Positions 16,677 to 24,340 of a stretch of 64,000 bases of DNA are shown here, in pieces. The DNA comes from Microbispora oryzae. GTDB lineage: Bacteria > Actinomycetota > Actinomycetes > Streptosporangiales > Streptosporangiaceae. Made by a program: the position numbers and the translations under genes. How positions within the stretch are numbered: the first letter of the stretch is position 1; every line of letters starts with the position of its first letter. A model generated the notes under the pieces. That model did no database searches, was not told the DNA's origin, and saw only the letters and a program-made list of their open reading frames with translations. The stretch lies in the NCBI RefSeq assembly GCF_017896165.1, contig NZ_JAFCNB010000013.1, positions 1-64,000 on the forward strand, read 5' to 3'.

Positions 16677-18839
16677 GTGCGCCACACGAGGACACTGCTG
16701 GCGGTCGCGGCCGGGGTGGTGGTCGCCGGGACGGGCCTGGTCCACCTGCCCGCCCAGGCGGCCACCGCCGGCCCCGCGCTGACGATCGACGTCGCCGCCG
16801 GACGCCATGCCATCAGCCCCGACATCTACGGGATGAACTACTACGGCCTGGAGGACGTCGGCGAGCCCCTGCTCAAGGAGCTGGGCATTCCGTTGCGCCG
16901 CTGGGGCGGCAACGCCACGAGCCGCTACAACTTCCGCAACGACACCAGCAACGCGGGCGCCGACTGGTTCTTCGAGAATCTCGCGCAGAAGTCCGCCACC
17001 GGCGCGCAACTGCCCGACGGCTCCTCGGCCGACCTGTTCATCGAGCAGAACAAGCGCATCGGCGCCCAGACGATCATGACGCTTCCGATGATCGGCTGGA
17101 TCGCCAAGGACAGCGCGGCGTGCGGTTACAGCGTCACCAAGTACGGCGCGCAGCAGCAGACCGACCAGTGGCGGCCCGACTGCGGCAACGGCAAGAAGGC
17201 GGACGGGACCGAGATCACCGGCGTCGACCCCAAGGACACGAGCATCGCGGCCGGGGCCGACTACGTGAAGGACTGGGTCACCTACCTGACCGGCAAGTAC
17301 GGCAAGGCCGCCAACGGCGGCGTGAAGTACTACAACCTCGACAACGAGGCGGACATCTGGTATTCGACCCACCGGGACGTGCATCCGGAGGGCCCGGGCT
17401 ACGACGAGATGCGCGACAAGTCGTACGCCATCGCCTCCGCCCTCAAGCAGGTCGACCCCGGCGCCAAGACCCTCGGCCCGACCGGCTGGGGCTTCAACTC
17501 GCTCATCTACTCCGGCCTCGACGAGCAGACCTGCAACAAGACGGGATGCTGGAGCAACCCGCCGGACAAGGCGGCCCACGGTGGCATGGACTTCGCCGCC
17601 TGGTATCTCAAGGAGATGAAGGCGTACGAGGACAGCCACGGGGTGCGCCTCCTCGACTACTTCGACAACCACGCCTACCCGGCTCAGACGGGCGTCCCCT
17701 TCGGCTCCGCCGGTGACGCGAACCTCCAGGCCCTCCGTCTGCGCTCGACCCGGCAGCTCTGGGACCCGACGTACACGGACGAGAGCTGGATCAACCAGGT
17801 CGTCATGCAGATCCCCCGCATGAAGAACCTGGTCAACGCGAACTACCCCGGCACCAAGACCGCGATCACCGAGTACAACTACGGCGCGCTCGACAGCATG
17901 AACGGCGCGCTCGCGCAGGCCGACGTGCTCGGCATCTTCGGCCGCGAGGGGCTCGACCTGGCCACCCTCTGGAGTCCGCCGAAGCCGGCCGACCCCGGGG
18001 CGTACGCCTTCCGCATGTTCCTGAACTACGACGGGCAGGGCGGGAAGTTCGGGGACGTCGCCGTCAGCAGCGCCAGCGCCGACCAGAGCAAGCTGGCGGT
18101 CTACGGCGCCCAGCGGAGCTCCGACGAGGCGCTCACGCTCGTCGTGGTCAACAAGACCGGCGACGACCTCACGAGCGACGTCGCGATCAGCAGCAATCCC
18201 GGCGGCGGCCCGGCGCCTCAGGTCTACCGGTACAGCGCCGCGAACCTGGGCGCGATCCAGCAGGTCACCGGCCTGTCGGTGGGGCCCTACGGCTTCACCG
18301 GCACCTTCCCGGCCAACTCGATCACCACGATCGTGATCCCGAAGCGCACCGGCCCGACCACCTCGCCGTCCCCCTCGGTGAGCCCGTCTCCGAGCGTCTC
18401 CCCGAGCGCGTCGCCCAGCGCGTCCCCGAGCGTCTCTCCCAGCGCGTCGCCCAGCGTCTCCCCGAGCGCGTCGCCGTCGCCCAGCGTGTCGCCGTCCGGC
18501 CCGCCGAACCCCGGCGGCGCCTGCACGGTGACGTACTCGGTCACCGGCCAGTGGCCGGGCGGCTTCCAGGGCAGCGTGAGGATCGTCAACAACGGCACCA
18601 CGGCGGTCAAGGGCTGGACACTCGGCTGGACGTTCCCCAACGGCCAGACCGTCACCCAACTCTGGAACGGCACCCCAAGCCAGAGCGGCTCGTCCGTCAC
18701 GGTGACCAACGCGTCGTGGAACGACACCATCGCGGCGAACGGCGGAAGCGCGGACTTCGGCTTCCTCGCCAACTGGAACGGCACCAACGGAAAGCCGGCG
18801 GCCTTCACGCTCAACGGCTCGTCGTGCACGGTCGCCTGA
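16677..18839 (+). CDS. secreted GH44 endoglucanase/xyloglucanase with CBM2
   Basis: This 720-residue protein has a signal peptide (RHTRTLLAVAAGVVVAGTG...HLPAQAAT, cleavage near residue 30) and a GH44 catalytic domain to about residue 555. The expected catalytic residues are visible as NEADIW (acid/base Glu) and ITEYNYG (nucleophile Glu). A Ser/Pro linker of SPSxSPS repeats follows (residues about 560-608), then a C-terminal cellulose-binding CBM2 with the terminal-disulfide Cys pair (GACTVTYSV ... GSSCTVA). It should act on cellulose or xyloglucan outside the cell. GTG 16677 has GGAGGG upstream. No TGGGAGCGCTCCCA (CebR-type) operator is present in its 220-bp upstream region. Confidence 0.92.
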   Translation: MRHTRTLLAVAAGVVVAGTGLVHLPAQAATAGPALTIDVAAGRHAISPDIYGMNYYGLEDVGEPLLKELGIPLRRWGGNATSRYNFRNDTSNAGADWFFENLAQKSATGAQLPDGSSADLFIEQNKRIGAQTIMTLPMIGWIAKDSAACGYSVTKYGAQQQTDQWRPDCGNGKKADGTEITGVDPKDTSIAAGADYVKDWVTYLTGKYGKAANGGVKYYNLDNEADIWYSTHRDVHPEGPGYDEMRDKSYAIASALKQVDPGAKTLGPTGWGFNSLIYSGLDEQTCNKTGCWSNPPDKAAHGGMDFAAWYLKEMKAYEDSHGVRLLDYFDNHAYPAQTGVPFGSAGDANLQALRLRSTRQLWDPTYTDESWINQVVMQIPRMKNLVNANYPGTKTAITEYNYGALDSMNGALAQADVLGIFGREGLDLATLWSPPKPADPGAYAFRMFLNYDGQGGKFGDVAVSSASADQSKLAVYGAQRSSDEALTLVVVNKTGDDLTSDVAISSNPGGGPAPQVYRYSAANLGAIQQVTGLSVGPYGFTGTFPANSITTIVIPKRTGPTTSPSPSVSPSPSVSPSASPSASPSVSPSASPSVSPSASPSPSVSPSGPPNPGGACTVTYSVTGQWPGGFQGSVRIVNNGTTAVKGWTLGWTFPNGQTVTQLWNGTPSQSGSSVTVTNASWNDTIAANGGSADFGFLANWNGTNGKPAAFTLNGSSCTVA

Positions 18840-18848
18840 CCGGGTGAC

Positions 18849-18884
18849 CCTGGCCGGGCCCGCACCGCACCGGGCCCGGCCAGG
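18849..18884 (+). terminator. GH44 gene terminator, 14-bp perfect stem
   Basis: CCTGGCCGGGCCCG (18849-18862) pairs with CGGGCCCGGCCAGG (18871-18884) over an 8-nt loop, 9 bp past the stop codon. Confidence 0.85.
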
Positions 18885-19350
18885 CCCCGCTCCCACGGCC
18901 GCCGCGGCCCCGGGAGCGGGGAAGGGCCGTCCACGGTGTGGGGAAGGGCCGTCCGGCGCCCTCACGGCCCGAGGGGGAAGAGCCCGGAGGAAGGCGCCGG
19001 AGGGGAAGCACGGGAGACGGGCTCCCGGTGGGCGCCGGACGACCTGAGAACGCTCCGGCGGGATCGGCCTCTCCCGCCGTCGCGACGACCGCGAAGAAGA
19101 TGCCGTGACGTCTCGTGATGTCACCTGAGGTCTCGTTGGGTCTCGTGACATCAGCGACGTCTCGGCCTCCTCCCACGTTCAGCCTCCCGGTCCCCGGCGA
19201 CACCCCTGTGTCGGTGTTTCCCGCGTTTCAGCGTTTCCCCTGCGTTACCGCCGCCTCCCTCTGGTGATCCCCCTGGTGATCCCAGCGGCCCGGTGATCCC
19301 AGCGGCCCGGTGATCCCAGCGGCCCGGGGACTCCGGCGGTTCCGCCGCGG
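18885..19350. other. non-coding stretch with inverted and tandem repeats
   Basis: No convincing gene is seen between the GH44 terminator and the WYL regulator. The stretch holds TGATGTCAC (19116-19124) / GTGACATCA (19145-19153), a perfect 9-bp inverted repeat with a 20-nt spacer embedded in several GTCTCGTGA-like words, and the 17-bp tandem repeat listed separately. Confidence 0.5.
19274..19324. repeat. three tandem copies of a 17-bp repeat
   Basis: CGGTGATCCCAGCGGCC is repeated at 19274-19290 (first base T), 19291-19307 and 19308-19324, with a further partial GGTGATCCC just upstream. It lies 27 bp beyond the stop of the minus-strand WYL regulator and looks like a small VNTR in the 3' flank. 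Confidence 0.85.
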
Positions 19351-20091
19351 TCAGCCCAGCACGGGCGTACGCGCGATTACGTCGGGCATGTCGGGGTCGA
19401 ACGTCTCCATCGGGCGCCTCGGCACCCGCTCCCCGGTCAGCACCGCGTCCGTGATCCGGTCGAGCCGGAAGACCCGGGTGGCGTCCCGGAGCCGGCACCA
19501 CCCGACGAGATACCACGAGCCGGTCCGGCCGCCCACGAACGCGCCAGGCTCGACCTGCCGGCTCGTCGCCGTGCCCTGCGCGTCGACGTACCCGATCCGC
19601 AGGGCGACGCCCTTGAGCAGCGCCTCCTCGATGACCCGGTCGACCGGGCCGGGACGCTTCTGCTCCGGCTCGTCCACGCCGAGGATCTGGACCCGGCCGG
19701 CGAGCTCCCGCGCCCGTTCCAGCTCGGACCTGGGCATCGCGGCGACCAGCTTGCGCAGCGCGCTGCGCGCGTCGGCGGCGAACGGCTGGTCTCCGCGGCT
19801 GAGCGCGATCGCGACGGCCACGGCCTCCGCCGGGGTGAAGTTGAGCGGGGGCAGCGACATGCTCCGATCGAGTGCGTAGCCGCCCCTGCGGCCGATCTCG
19901 GCGTAGATCGGCACGCCCGCCTCCTGGAGCGCGCAGATGTCCCGCTCGATGGTCCGCGGGCTCACCTCGAAACGCTGGGCGAGCTCGCGGGCGGACCTGC
20001 ACCGCGGGGAGATCGCGCGCAGGTCTTCGACGATCGCGTAGAGCCGGTCGGTTCGGTTCACAGGCGAGACGGTAGGCCACGCCTCCGACAT
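19351..20091 (-). CDS. YafY-type HTH-WYL transcriptional regulator
   Basis: This protein of up to 246 residues has an N-terminal HTH_11 domain (ARELAQRFEVSPRTIERDIC) and a WYL domain (GRTGSWYLVGWCRLRDATRVF). WYL proteins bind ligands or nucleic acids and regulate stress or metabolic genes. Family members usually start at the RTDRLYAIVEDLR block, which would place the start at GTG 20061; ATG 20091 is the longer option. Neither has a clear Shine-Dalgarno. It sits directly downstream of a second WYL gene on the same strand. Confidence 0.82.
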   Translation of the reverse strand: MSEAWPTVSPVNRTDRLYAIVEDLRAISPRCRSARELAQRFEVSPRTIERDICALQEAGVPIYAEIGRRGGYALDRSMSLPPLNFTPAEAVAVAIALSRGDQPFAADARSALRKLVAAMPRSELERARELAGRVQILGVDEPEQKRPGPVDRVIEEALLKGVALRIGYVDAQGTATSRQVEPGAFVGGRTGSWYLVGWCRLRDATRVFRLDRITDAVLTGERVPRRPMETFDPDMPDVIARTPVLG

Positions 20092-20118
20092 TTTCGCTGA
20101 AGCGTTCGATTACCGAGG

Positions 20119-20574
20119 TCAGCCGACGGCCTCGGCGAGCCGGGAGAGGCGGTCACGGCCGGGCTCGGGGAACCGTTCGCCGGTCGGCACCGCCGACGAG
20201 ATCCGGTCGAGCCGGAAGACCCGCACGTCCTCCCGCAGCCGGCACCAGGCCACCAGATACCAGTGGCCGCCCCGGCCGCCGAGGCAGATGCTCGGCTCGA
20301 CCTCCCTGGACGTCGGCACGCCCTTGCCGTTGACATATTCGATCCTGAGCACCTCACGGCGCAGCAGCGCCCGGTCGACGGCCTGCCGCACCGCCTCCGG
20401 ACCGGGGATGGAGTAGCCGCCAGGGGCGATCCGGATGGGGACTCCGGCCTCCCTCAGCTTCGCGACGTCGCGGACGACGGTGCTCCTGCTGACTCCGAGC
20501 CGCGACGCGAGCTCGCGCGCGGACAGACTTCCGCCGGACCTGAGCTCCTGCACGAGCACGTCTCGGCGTTCCAT
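20119..20574 (-). CDS. short HTH-WYL regulator
   Basis: This 151-residue protein has an HTH_11 segment (ARELASRLGVSRSTVVRDVA) and a compact WYL-like half (GHWYLVAWCRLREDVRVFRL). It lacks the middle region of its neighbour at 19351-20091 but closely resembles it in the WYL part (WYLV.WCRLR), so the pair probably arose by duplication with a deletion in this copy. The gap to the neighbour is 27 bp. Target genes are unknown. Confidence 0.78.
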   Translation of the reverse strand: MERRDVLVQELRSGGSLSARELASRLGVSRSTVVRDVAKLREAGVPIRIAPGGYSIPGPEAVRQAVDRALLRREVLRIEYVNGKGVPTSREVEPSICLGGRGGHWYLVAWCRLREDVRVFRLDRISSAVPTGERFPEPGRDRLSRLAEAVG

Positions 20575-20621
20575 GATTCGAAACTACGCCGACAACCCCC
20601 GCGAAACCGGTGTAACACACC

Positions 20622-21653
20622 TCACTCGGACGCCACAGGACCATCACCCCAAGCCCCCCAGGGCAGGGTGTTGAGGATCCGGTCCGGCCCGATGCCGCAC
20701 AGCGCCGCACGCTCGCAGCCGAAACGCTGCCAGTCGAGCTGGCCCGGGGCGTGGGCGTCGGAGTCGACGGCGAACCGGCACCCCATCTCGTACGCCAGCC
20801 GCAGCAGCCGCTTCGGCGGATCCAGCCGGTCGGGCCGCGAGTTGATCTCCACGGCCACGCCGAACCGGCGGCACGCCTCGAAGACGATCTCCGGGTCGAA
20901 ACGCGACTCCGGCCGCAGCCCGCCCCGGCGCCCGCCCGATCTGACGATCCGGCCCGTGCAGTGGCCGAGCACGTCGACGTGCGGGTCGGCGACGGCCGTC
21001 ACCATCCGCCGCGTCATGTCCTCGGGGTCCATCCGGAGCTGGGAGTGGACGCTCGCGACCACCACGTCGAGCCGTTCGAGCAGCTCGGGCTCCTGGTCGA
21101 GGGAGCCGTCCGCGTTGATGTCCACCTCGATCCCGGTCAGGATCCGGAAGGAGCCGCCGTACGATTCGTTGAGCTCGGCGACCACGTCGAGCTGGCGGCG
21201 CAGCCGGTCGGCGGACAGGCCGCCCGCGACGGTCAGCCGCGGCGAGTGGTCGGTGAGCGCGAGGTACTCGTGCCCGAGCCCCCGCGCCGCCTCGGCCATC
21301 TCCTCGATGGGCGAGCCGCCGTCCGACCAGTCCGAGTGGCTGTGCAGGTCGCCCCGGAGCGCCGCGCGCAGCGCGCCCGCCGCGTCGCCGAGGTCGACGT
21401 CCTTGGTGTCCTCCAGCCTCCTGAGGTAGGTCGGCACCTCGCCGTTCAGCGCCTCGGTCACGGCCAGGGCCGTCACCTTCCCGATCCCCTTCAGGTCGGT
21501 CAGGCCGCCGGTGCGCGCGAGCCGTACGAGCTCGTCGTGAGGCAGGTCGGCGACGGTGGCCGCGGCCCCGCGGAACGCGCGCACGCGATAGGTGGGCTCA
21601 CCGGCCCGCTCCAGCAGGAAGGCGATCCTCTTGAGTGCCTCGACCGGATCCAC
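20622..21653 (-). CDS. helix-hairpin-helix / PHP-domain phosphoesterase (Pol X C-terminal type)
   Basis: This is a 343-residue protein. Residues about 1-90 resemble the HhH region of family X polymerases (AFRGAAATVADLP, GLTDLKGIGKVTALAV). The rest is a PHP domain with metal ligands in DLHSHSDWSDG, LTDHS, IEVDIN and a late SDAHAPGQLDW. The polymerase palm is absent, so it is a stand-alone version of the PHP exonuclease/phosphatase part. It may act in DNA repair (3' end processing) or as a phosphoesterase. ATG 21653 is the start. Confidence 0.82.
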   Translation of the reverse strand: MDPVEALKRIAFLLERAGEPTYRVRAFRGAAATVADLPHDELVRLARTGGLTDLKGIGKVTALAVTEALNGEVPTYLRRLEDTKDVDLGDAAGALRAALRGDLHSHSDWSDGGSPIEEMAEAARGLGHEYLALTDHSPRLTVAGGLSADRLRRQLDVVAELNESYGGSFRILTGIEVDINADGSLDQEPELLERLDVVVASVHSQLRMDPEDMTRRMVTAVADPHVDVLGHCTGRIVRSGGRRGGLRPESRFDPEIVFEACRRFGVAVEINSRPDRLDPPKRLLRLAYEMGCRFAVDSDAHAPGQLDWQRFGCERAALCGIGPDRILNTLPWGAWGDGPVASE

Positions 21654-21785
21654 ATCCGCACGTTACCCCGCACGTCGCCTGGAGAGTCGCGCCGCCGGGC
21701 GGCCCTTTTCCGGGAACCTCGCCCGCATCTGTCCCGTTGACACCAACCGGCGGTATCGTGTCCCGACTCGACAGCAGGAGCCCGA

Positions 21786-22580
21786 TTGGCACACTCCGAG
21801 GAGCGCCCCGAGCCTCCGACCGAACCTCCACCGCCGACCGGCTCGCAACCGCCCGAACCGGCCTCGTCCGAACCGGCACAGTCTGTACCGGCACAGTCTG
21901 TACCGGCACCGCGCGAACCGGCCACCCCCGGACCCGCACCGGCCGAATCGGGCCAGACCGAACCAGGCGAGGCCGAATCAGGTGAGACCGAGCCGGGCCA
22001 GGCAGAACCGGGCGGGACGGGGCAGGACGCGGACGGGGCCGTCGACCCGGATCGGACCCGGCCGATGCGGTCACCCGCCGCCGCGGGACCGCCGCCACGC
22101 CCTCGCCCGGCACCGGACGACGCCCCGCTCCCCCCGCCCCCGGCCCCTCCGGGACCGCACCCGGTACGGCGCCTGCCGCCCATACAGCGGCCGCCGTCCC
22201 CGGCCCCTCCGCCCGGGATCAAGTCCTCCACCGCGATCAAGCTGGGCACGATCGGCGTGCTGTCGGCGCTGGTCGTGGCCTTCTGCGCGGCCCAGGACAG
22301 GTACGGCGACTACGAAGAGGTCGGCGCCGACTGCGTGGACATGTCCACCCCGCAGCCCGACGGGACCTACCCCGTGGTCGACGACGACTACTGCGACGAC
22401 GACAGCCACGTCTACCACGGCTCGCACGGCGCGTACCGCTGGTACTACGGCGGCACCCGCACCGGCCTCCGGGTGGGGGGCGGCACCACCGTGCGGCCGC
22501 CGGACGCCGAGATCACGACGAGGTCGGGCCGCGTCGTGCAGCGCGGCGGGTTCGGCTTCCACTCCGGCGGGGGCGGCTGA
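21786..22580 (+). CDS. membrane-anchored protein with Pro-rich cytoplasmic N-terminus and RGGFG tail (YgiB-like partner)
   Basis: This 264-residue protein starts with TTG 21786 (AGGAG upstream). Residues 1-145 are Pro/Glu/Ala-rich and probably disordered, with repeated SEPAQSVPA-type units. One TM follows (residues about 150-168, GTIGVLSALVVAFCAA). The exposed C-terminal part is Asp/Tyr-rich with two Cys (GADCVDM, DDDYCDDD) and ends in VVQRGGFGFHSGGGG. It is 2 bp from an ATP-grasp ligase gene of the YgiC family. Position and the Cys/Asp pattern plus the RGGFG end recall E. coli YgiB (DUF1190), though overall similarity is low. Possible substrate or anchor of the ligase; inference. Confidence 0.6.
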   Translation: MAHSEERPEPPTEPPPPTGSQPPEPASSEPAQSVPAQSVPAPREPATPGPAPAESGQTEPGEAESGETEPGQAEPGGTGQDADGAVDPDRTRPMRSPAAAGPPPRPRPAPDDAPLPPPPAPPGPHPVRRLPPIQRPPSPAPPPGIKSSTAIKLGTIGVLSALVVAFCAAQDRYGDYEEVGADCVDMSTPQPDGTYPVVDDDYCDDDSHVYHGSHGAYRWYYGGTRTGLRVGGGTTVRPPDAEITTRSGRVVQRGGFGFHSGGGG

Positions 22581-22582
22581 CA

Positions 22583-23746
22583 GTGCGGAGGGAGACCTCG
22601 CCGCCCAGGGACGGCTGGGCCGGCATCGTCGAGTCGCAGGGGCTCGCGTACCACCGTTCCGCCCATCCCGAGGGCCTCGACCGGCCGTACTGGGACGAGG
22701 GCGTCCACTACGTCTTCACGCTCGACGAGGTCCTCGGCCTGGAGGATCAGGTGGAGGAGCTCCACCGGATGTGCCTGGCGGCGGCCGACCACATCGTGAC
22801 GCGCAATCGCTTCGCCGACCTCGCCATCCCTCCGCAGTGGCACGCGGCCGTCGCGGAGTCGTGGCGGCGGCGCGACCCGCACCTGTTCGGCCGCTTCGAC
22901 CTGCGGTACGACGGCACGGGCCCGGCCAAGCTGCTGGAGTACAACGCCGACACCCCCACGAGCCTGGTCGAGAGCTCGATCGTGCAGTGGTTCTGGCTGC
23001 GCGACGTCTTCCCGGACGACGACCAGTGGAACTCGGTGCACGAGCGGCTCATCGACCGGTGGAGGTCGCTGACGCTGCAGACCGGCCCGGTGCACTTCGC
23101 CTGGACCAACGCTGACGAGACGGGCGAGGAGGCGATGACCGTCGGATACCTCCAGGAGACCGCGGAACAGGCCGGGCTGAAGACGGTCGCGGTGGCGATG
23201 GAGGACATCGGCTGGGACGCGCTCAACCGCCGGTTCGTCGACATCGAGCACCGCGTGATGCGGACCGTGTGCAAGCTCTACCCATGGGAGTGGATCGCCG
23301 CCGAGCCGTTCGCGCCGCACGCCCTGGCCCAGCGGGCCTCGATGACCTGGATCGAGCCGCCGTGGAAGATGCTGCTGTCGAACAAGGCCCTGCTGGCGAT
23401 CCTGTGGGAGCTGTACCCGGGGCACCCCAACCTGCTGCCCGCCTACCTCGACGGCCCCCGCGAGCTCGCGGGCACCACCGGCTATGTGCGCAAGCCGCTG
23501 CTCGGCAGGGAGGGCGCGTCCATGCGCGTCGTCGCGCCCGGGGTCGAGGTCGAGACCGAGGGCGGCTACGGCGCGGAGGGCTTCGTGTTCCAGCGCTTCG
23601 AGCCGCTGCCCGACTTCGACGGCTGGCGGCCCGTGCTCGGCGCCTGGATGGTCGCGGACGAGGCCGCCGGGCTCGGCATCCGGGAGACCTCGGGCCTCAT
23701 CACCGACGACACCTCGTCCTTCGTCCCCCATCGCATCCACGGCTGA
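22583..23746 (+). CDS. glutathionylspermidine-synthase-family ATP-grasp ligase (YgiC/YjfC-like)
   Basis: This 387-residue protein matches the C-terminal synthetase half of glutathionylspermidine synthase. The diagnostic segment is RFDLRYDGTGPAKLLEYN followed by ADTPTSLVESS; the later ATP-grasp parts are YVRKPLLGREGASM and GFVFQRFEPLPDFDG, with EPPWKMLLSNKALLA between them. The amidase half of the E. coli enzyme is absent. It should form an amide bond between a carboxylate and an amine, possibly polyamine or peptide, but glutathione is not made by actinobacteria, so the substrate differs. GTG 22583 is 2 bp after the upstream stop. Tight spacing with both neighbours indicates one operon. Confidence 0.88.
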   Translation: MRRETSPPRDGWAGIVESQGLAYHRSAHPEGLDRPYWDEGVHYVFTLDEVLGLEDQVEELHRMCLAAADHIVTRNRFADLAIPPQWHAAVAESWRRRDPHLFGRFDLRYDGTGPAKLLEYNADTPTSLVESSIVQWFWLRDVFPDDDQWNSVHERLIDRWRSLTLQTGPVHFAWTNADETGEEAMTVGYLQETAEQAGLKTVAVAMEDIGWDALNRRFVDIEHRVMRTVCKLYPWEWIAAEPFAPHALAQRASMTWIEPPWKMLLSNKALLAILWELYPGHPNLLPAYLDGPRELAGTTGYVRKPLLGREGASMRVVAPGVEVETEGGYGAEGFVFQRFEPLPDFDGWRPVLGAWMVADEAAGLGIRETSGLITDDTSSFVPHRIHG

Positions 23747-23760
23747 AAGCGAATCCCCCC

Positions 23761-24207
23761 ATGAACACCGCATCCGCATCGCTCCCCGATGTGCTCGGGC
23801 ACGGCGCCCTCGCGATCCTGGCGTACGCGATCCTCGGCGTGCTGCTCCTGGTCGCCGGGTTCTACGTCGTCGACCTCGCCACGCCCGGGCGGCTCAGCGC
23901 CGTCATCCGCACGGACCGCAACCCCAACGCGACCGTGCTCGCCGCCTCCAGCCTCGCCGGAGTGGGCCTCGTCGTCGCGGCCTCCATCTGGTCGTCGGGC
24001 GGCGCGCTGGCCGAAGGGCTGCTCGCGACGCTGGTCTTCGGCCTGGTCGGCATCGCCGTGCAGACGCTCGGCATGGTCGCCTTCGACAAGATCGCCGGAA
24101 TCTCGGTACGCGACCTGGCCCACGAGCCCTCACTGCAGCCCGCGGCCATCCTGCTCGCCGTGACCCACTTCGTGATCGGCCTCATCACCGCGGTCGCGGT
24201 CCTGTGA
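23761..24207 (+). CDS. DUF350 (YjfL) membrane protein
   Basis: This 148-residue integral membrane protein has four predicted TMs: about residues 12-38, 58-78, 84-106 and 124-146. It shows the DUF350 pattern, with a polar DRNPNATVLAAS loop between TM1 and TM2. In E. coli, DUF350 protein YjfL is encoded beside YgiB- and YgiC-type proteins (YjfM, YjfC), the same gene set as here. It is 14 bp downstream of the ATP-grasp gene. Its function is unknown; it may form the membrane part of a modification or transport module. Confidence 0.85.
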   Translation: MNTASASLPDVLGHGALAILAYAILGVLLLVAGFYVVDLATPGRLSAVIRTDRNPNATVLAASSLAGVGLVVAASIWSSGGALAEGLLATLVFGLVGIAVQTLGMVAFDKIAGISVRDLAHEPSLQPAAILLAVTHFVIGLITAVAVL

Positions 24208-24340
24208 CGGCGGCCCACCCGCGGGATGGAAGTTTCATCACCCCGCACGACCGATTCGGGGCCGACCAGCGCCTTCTCGCGGCGGCCTCCGGCACACGGC
24301 GTGGCGGCGTAGAACGTTTCCGACATCACGACGTACCCTC

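Noticed and set aside
13742-16825. 1027-residue open frame on the minus strand opposite aceE
   Set aside because: It is antisense to a clear AceE gene, its sequence is low in structural motifs and rich in Arg/Gly/Val typical of GC-rich shadow frames, and no ribosome-binding site precedes it.
18360-18500. Repeats in the GH44 linker considered as a CRISPR or VNTR
   Set aside because: They are imperfect Ser-Pro codon repeats of a standard cellulase linker, with no regular spacers.
16605-19151. 848-residue minus-strand frame opposite the GH44 gene
   Set aside because: Its composition (RRARGDARRRAH-type runs) mirrors the Ser/Pro linker in another frame, and it extends through the GH44 terminator hairpin.
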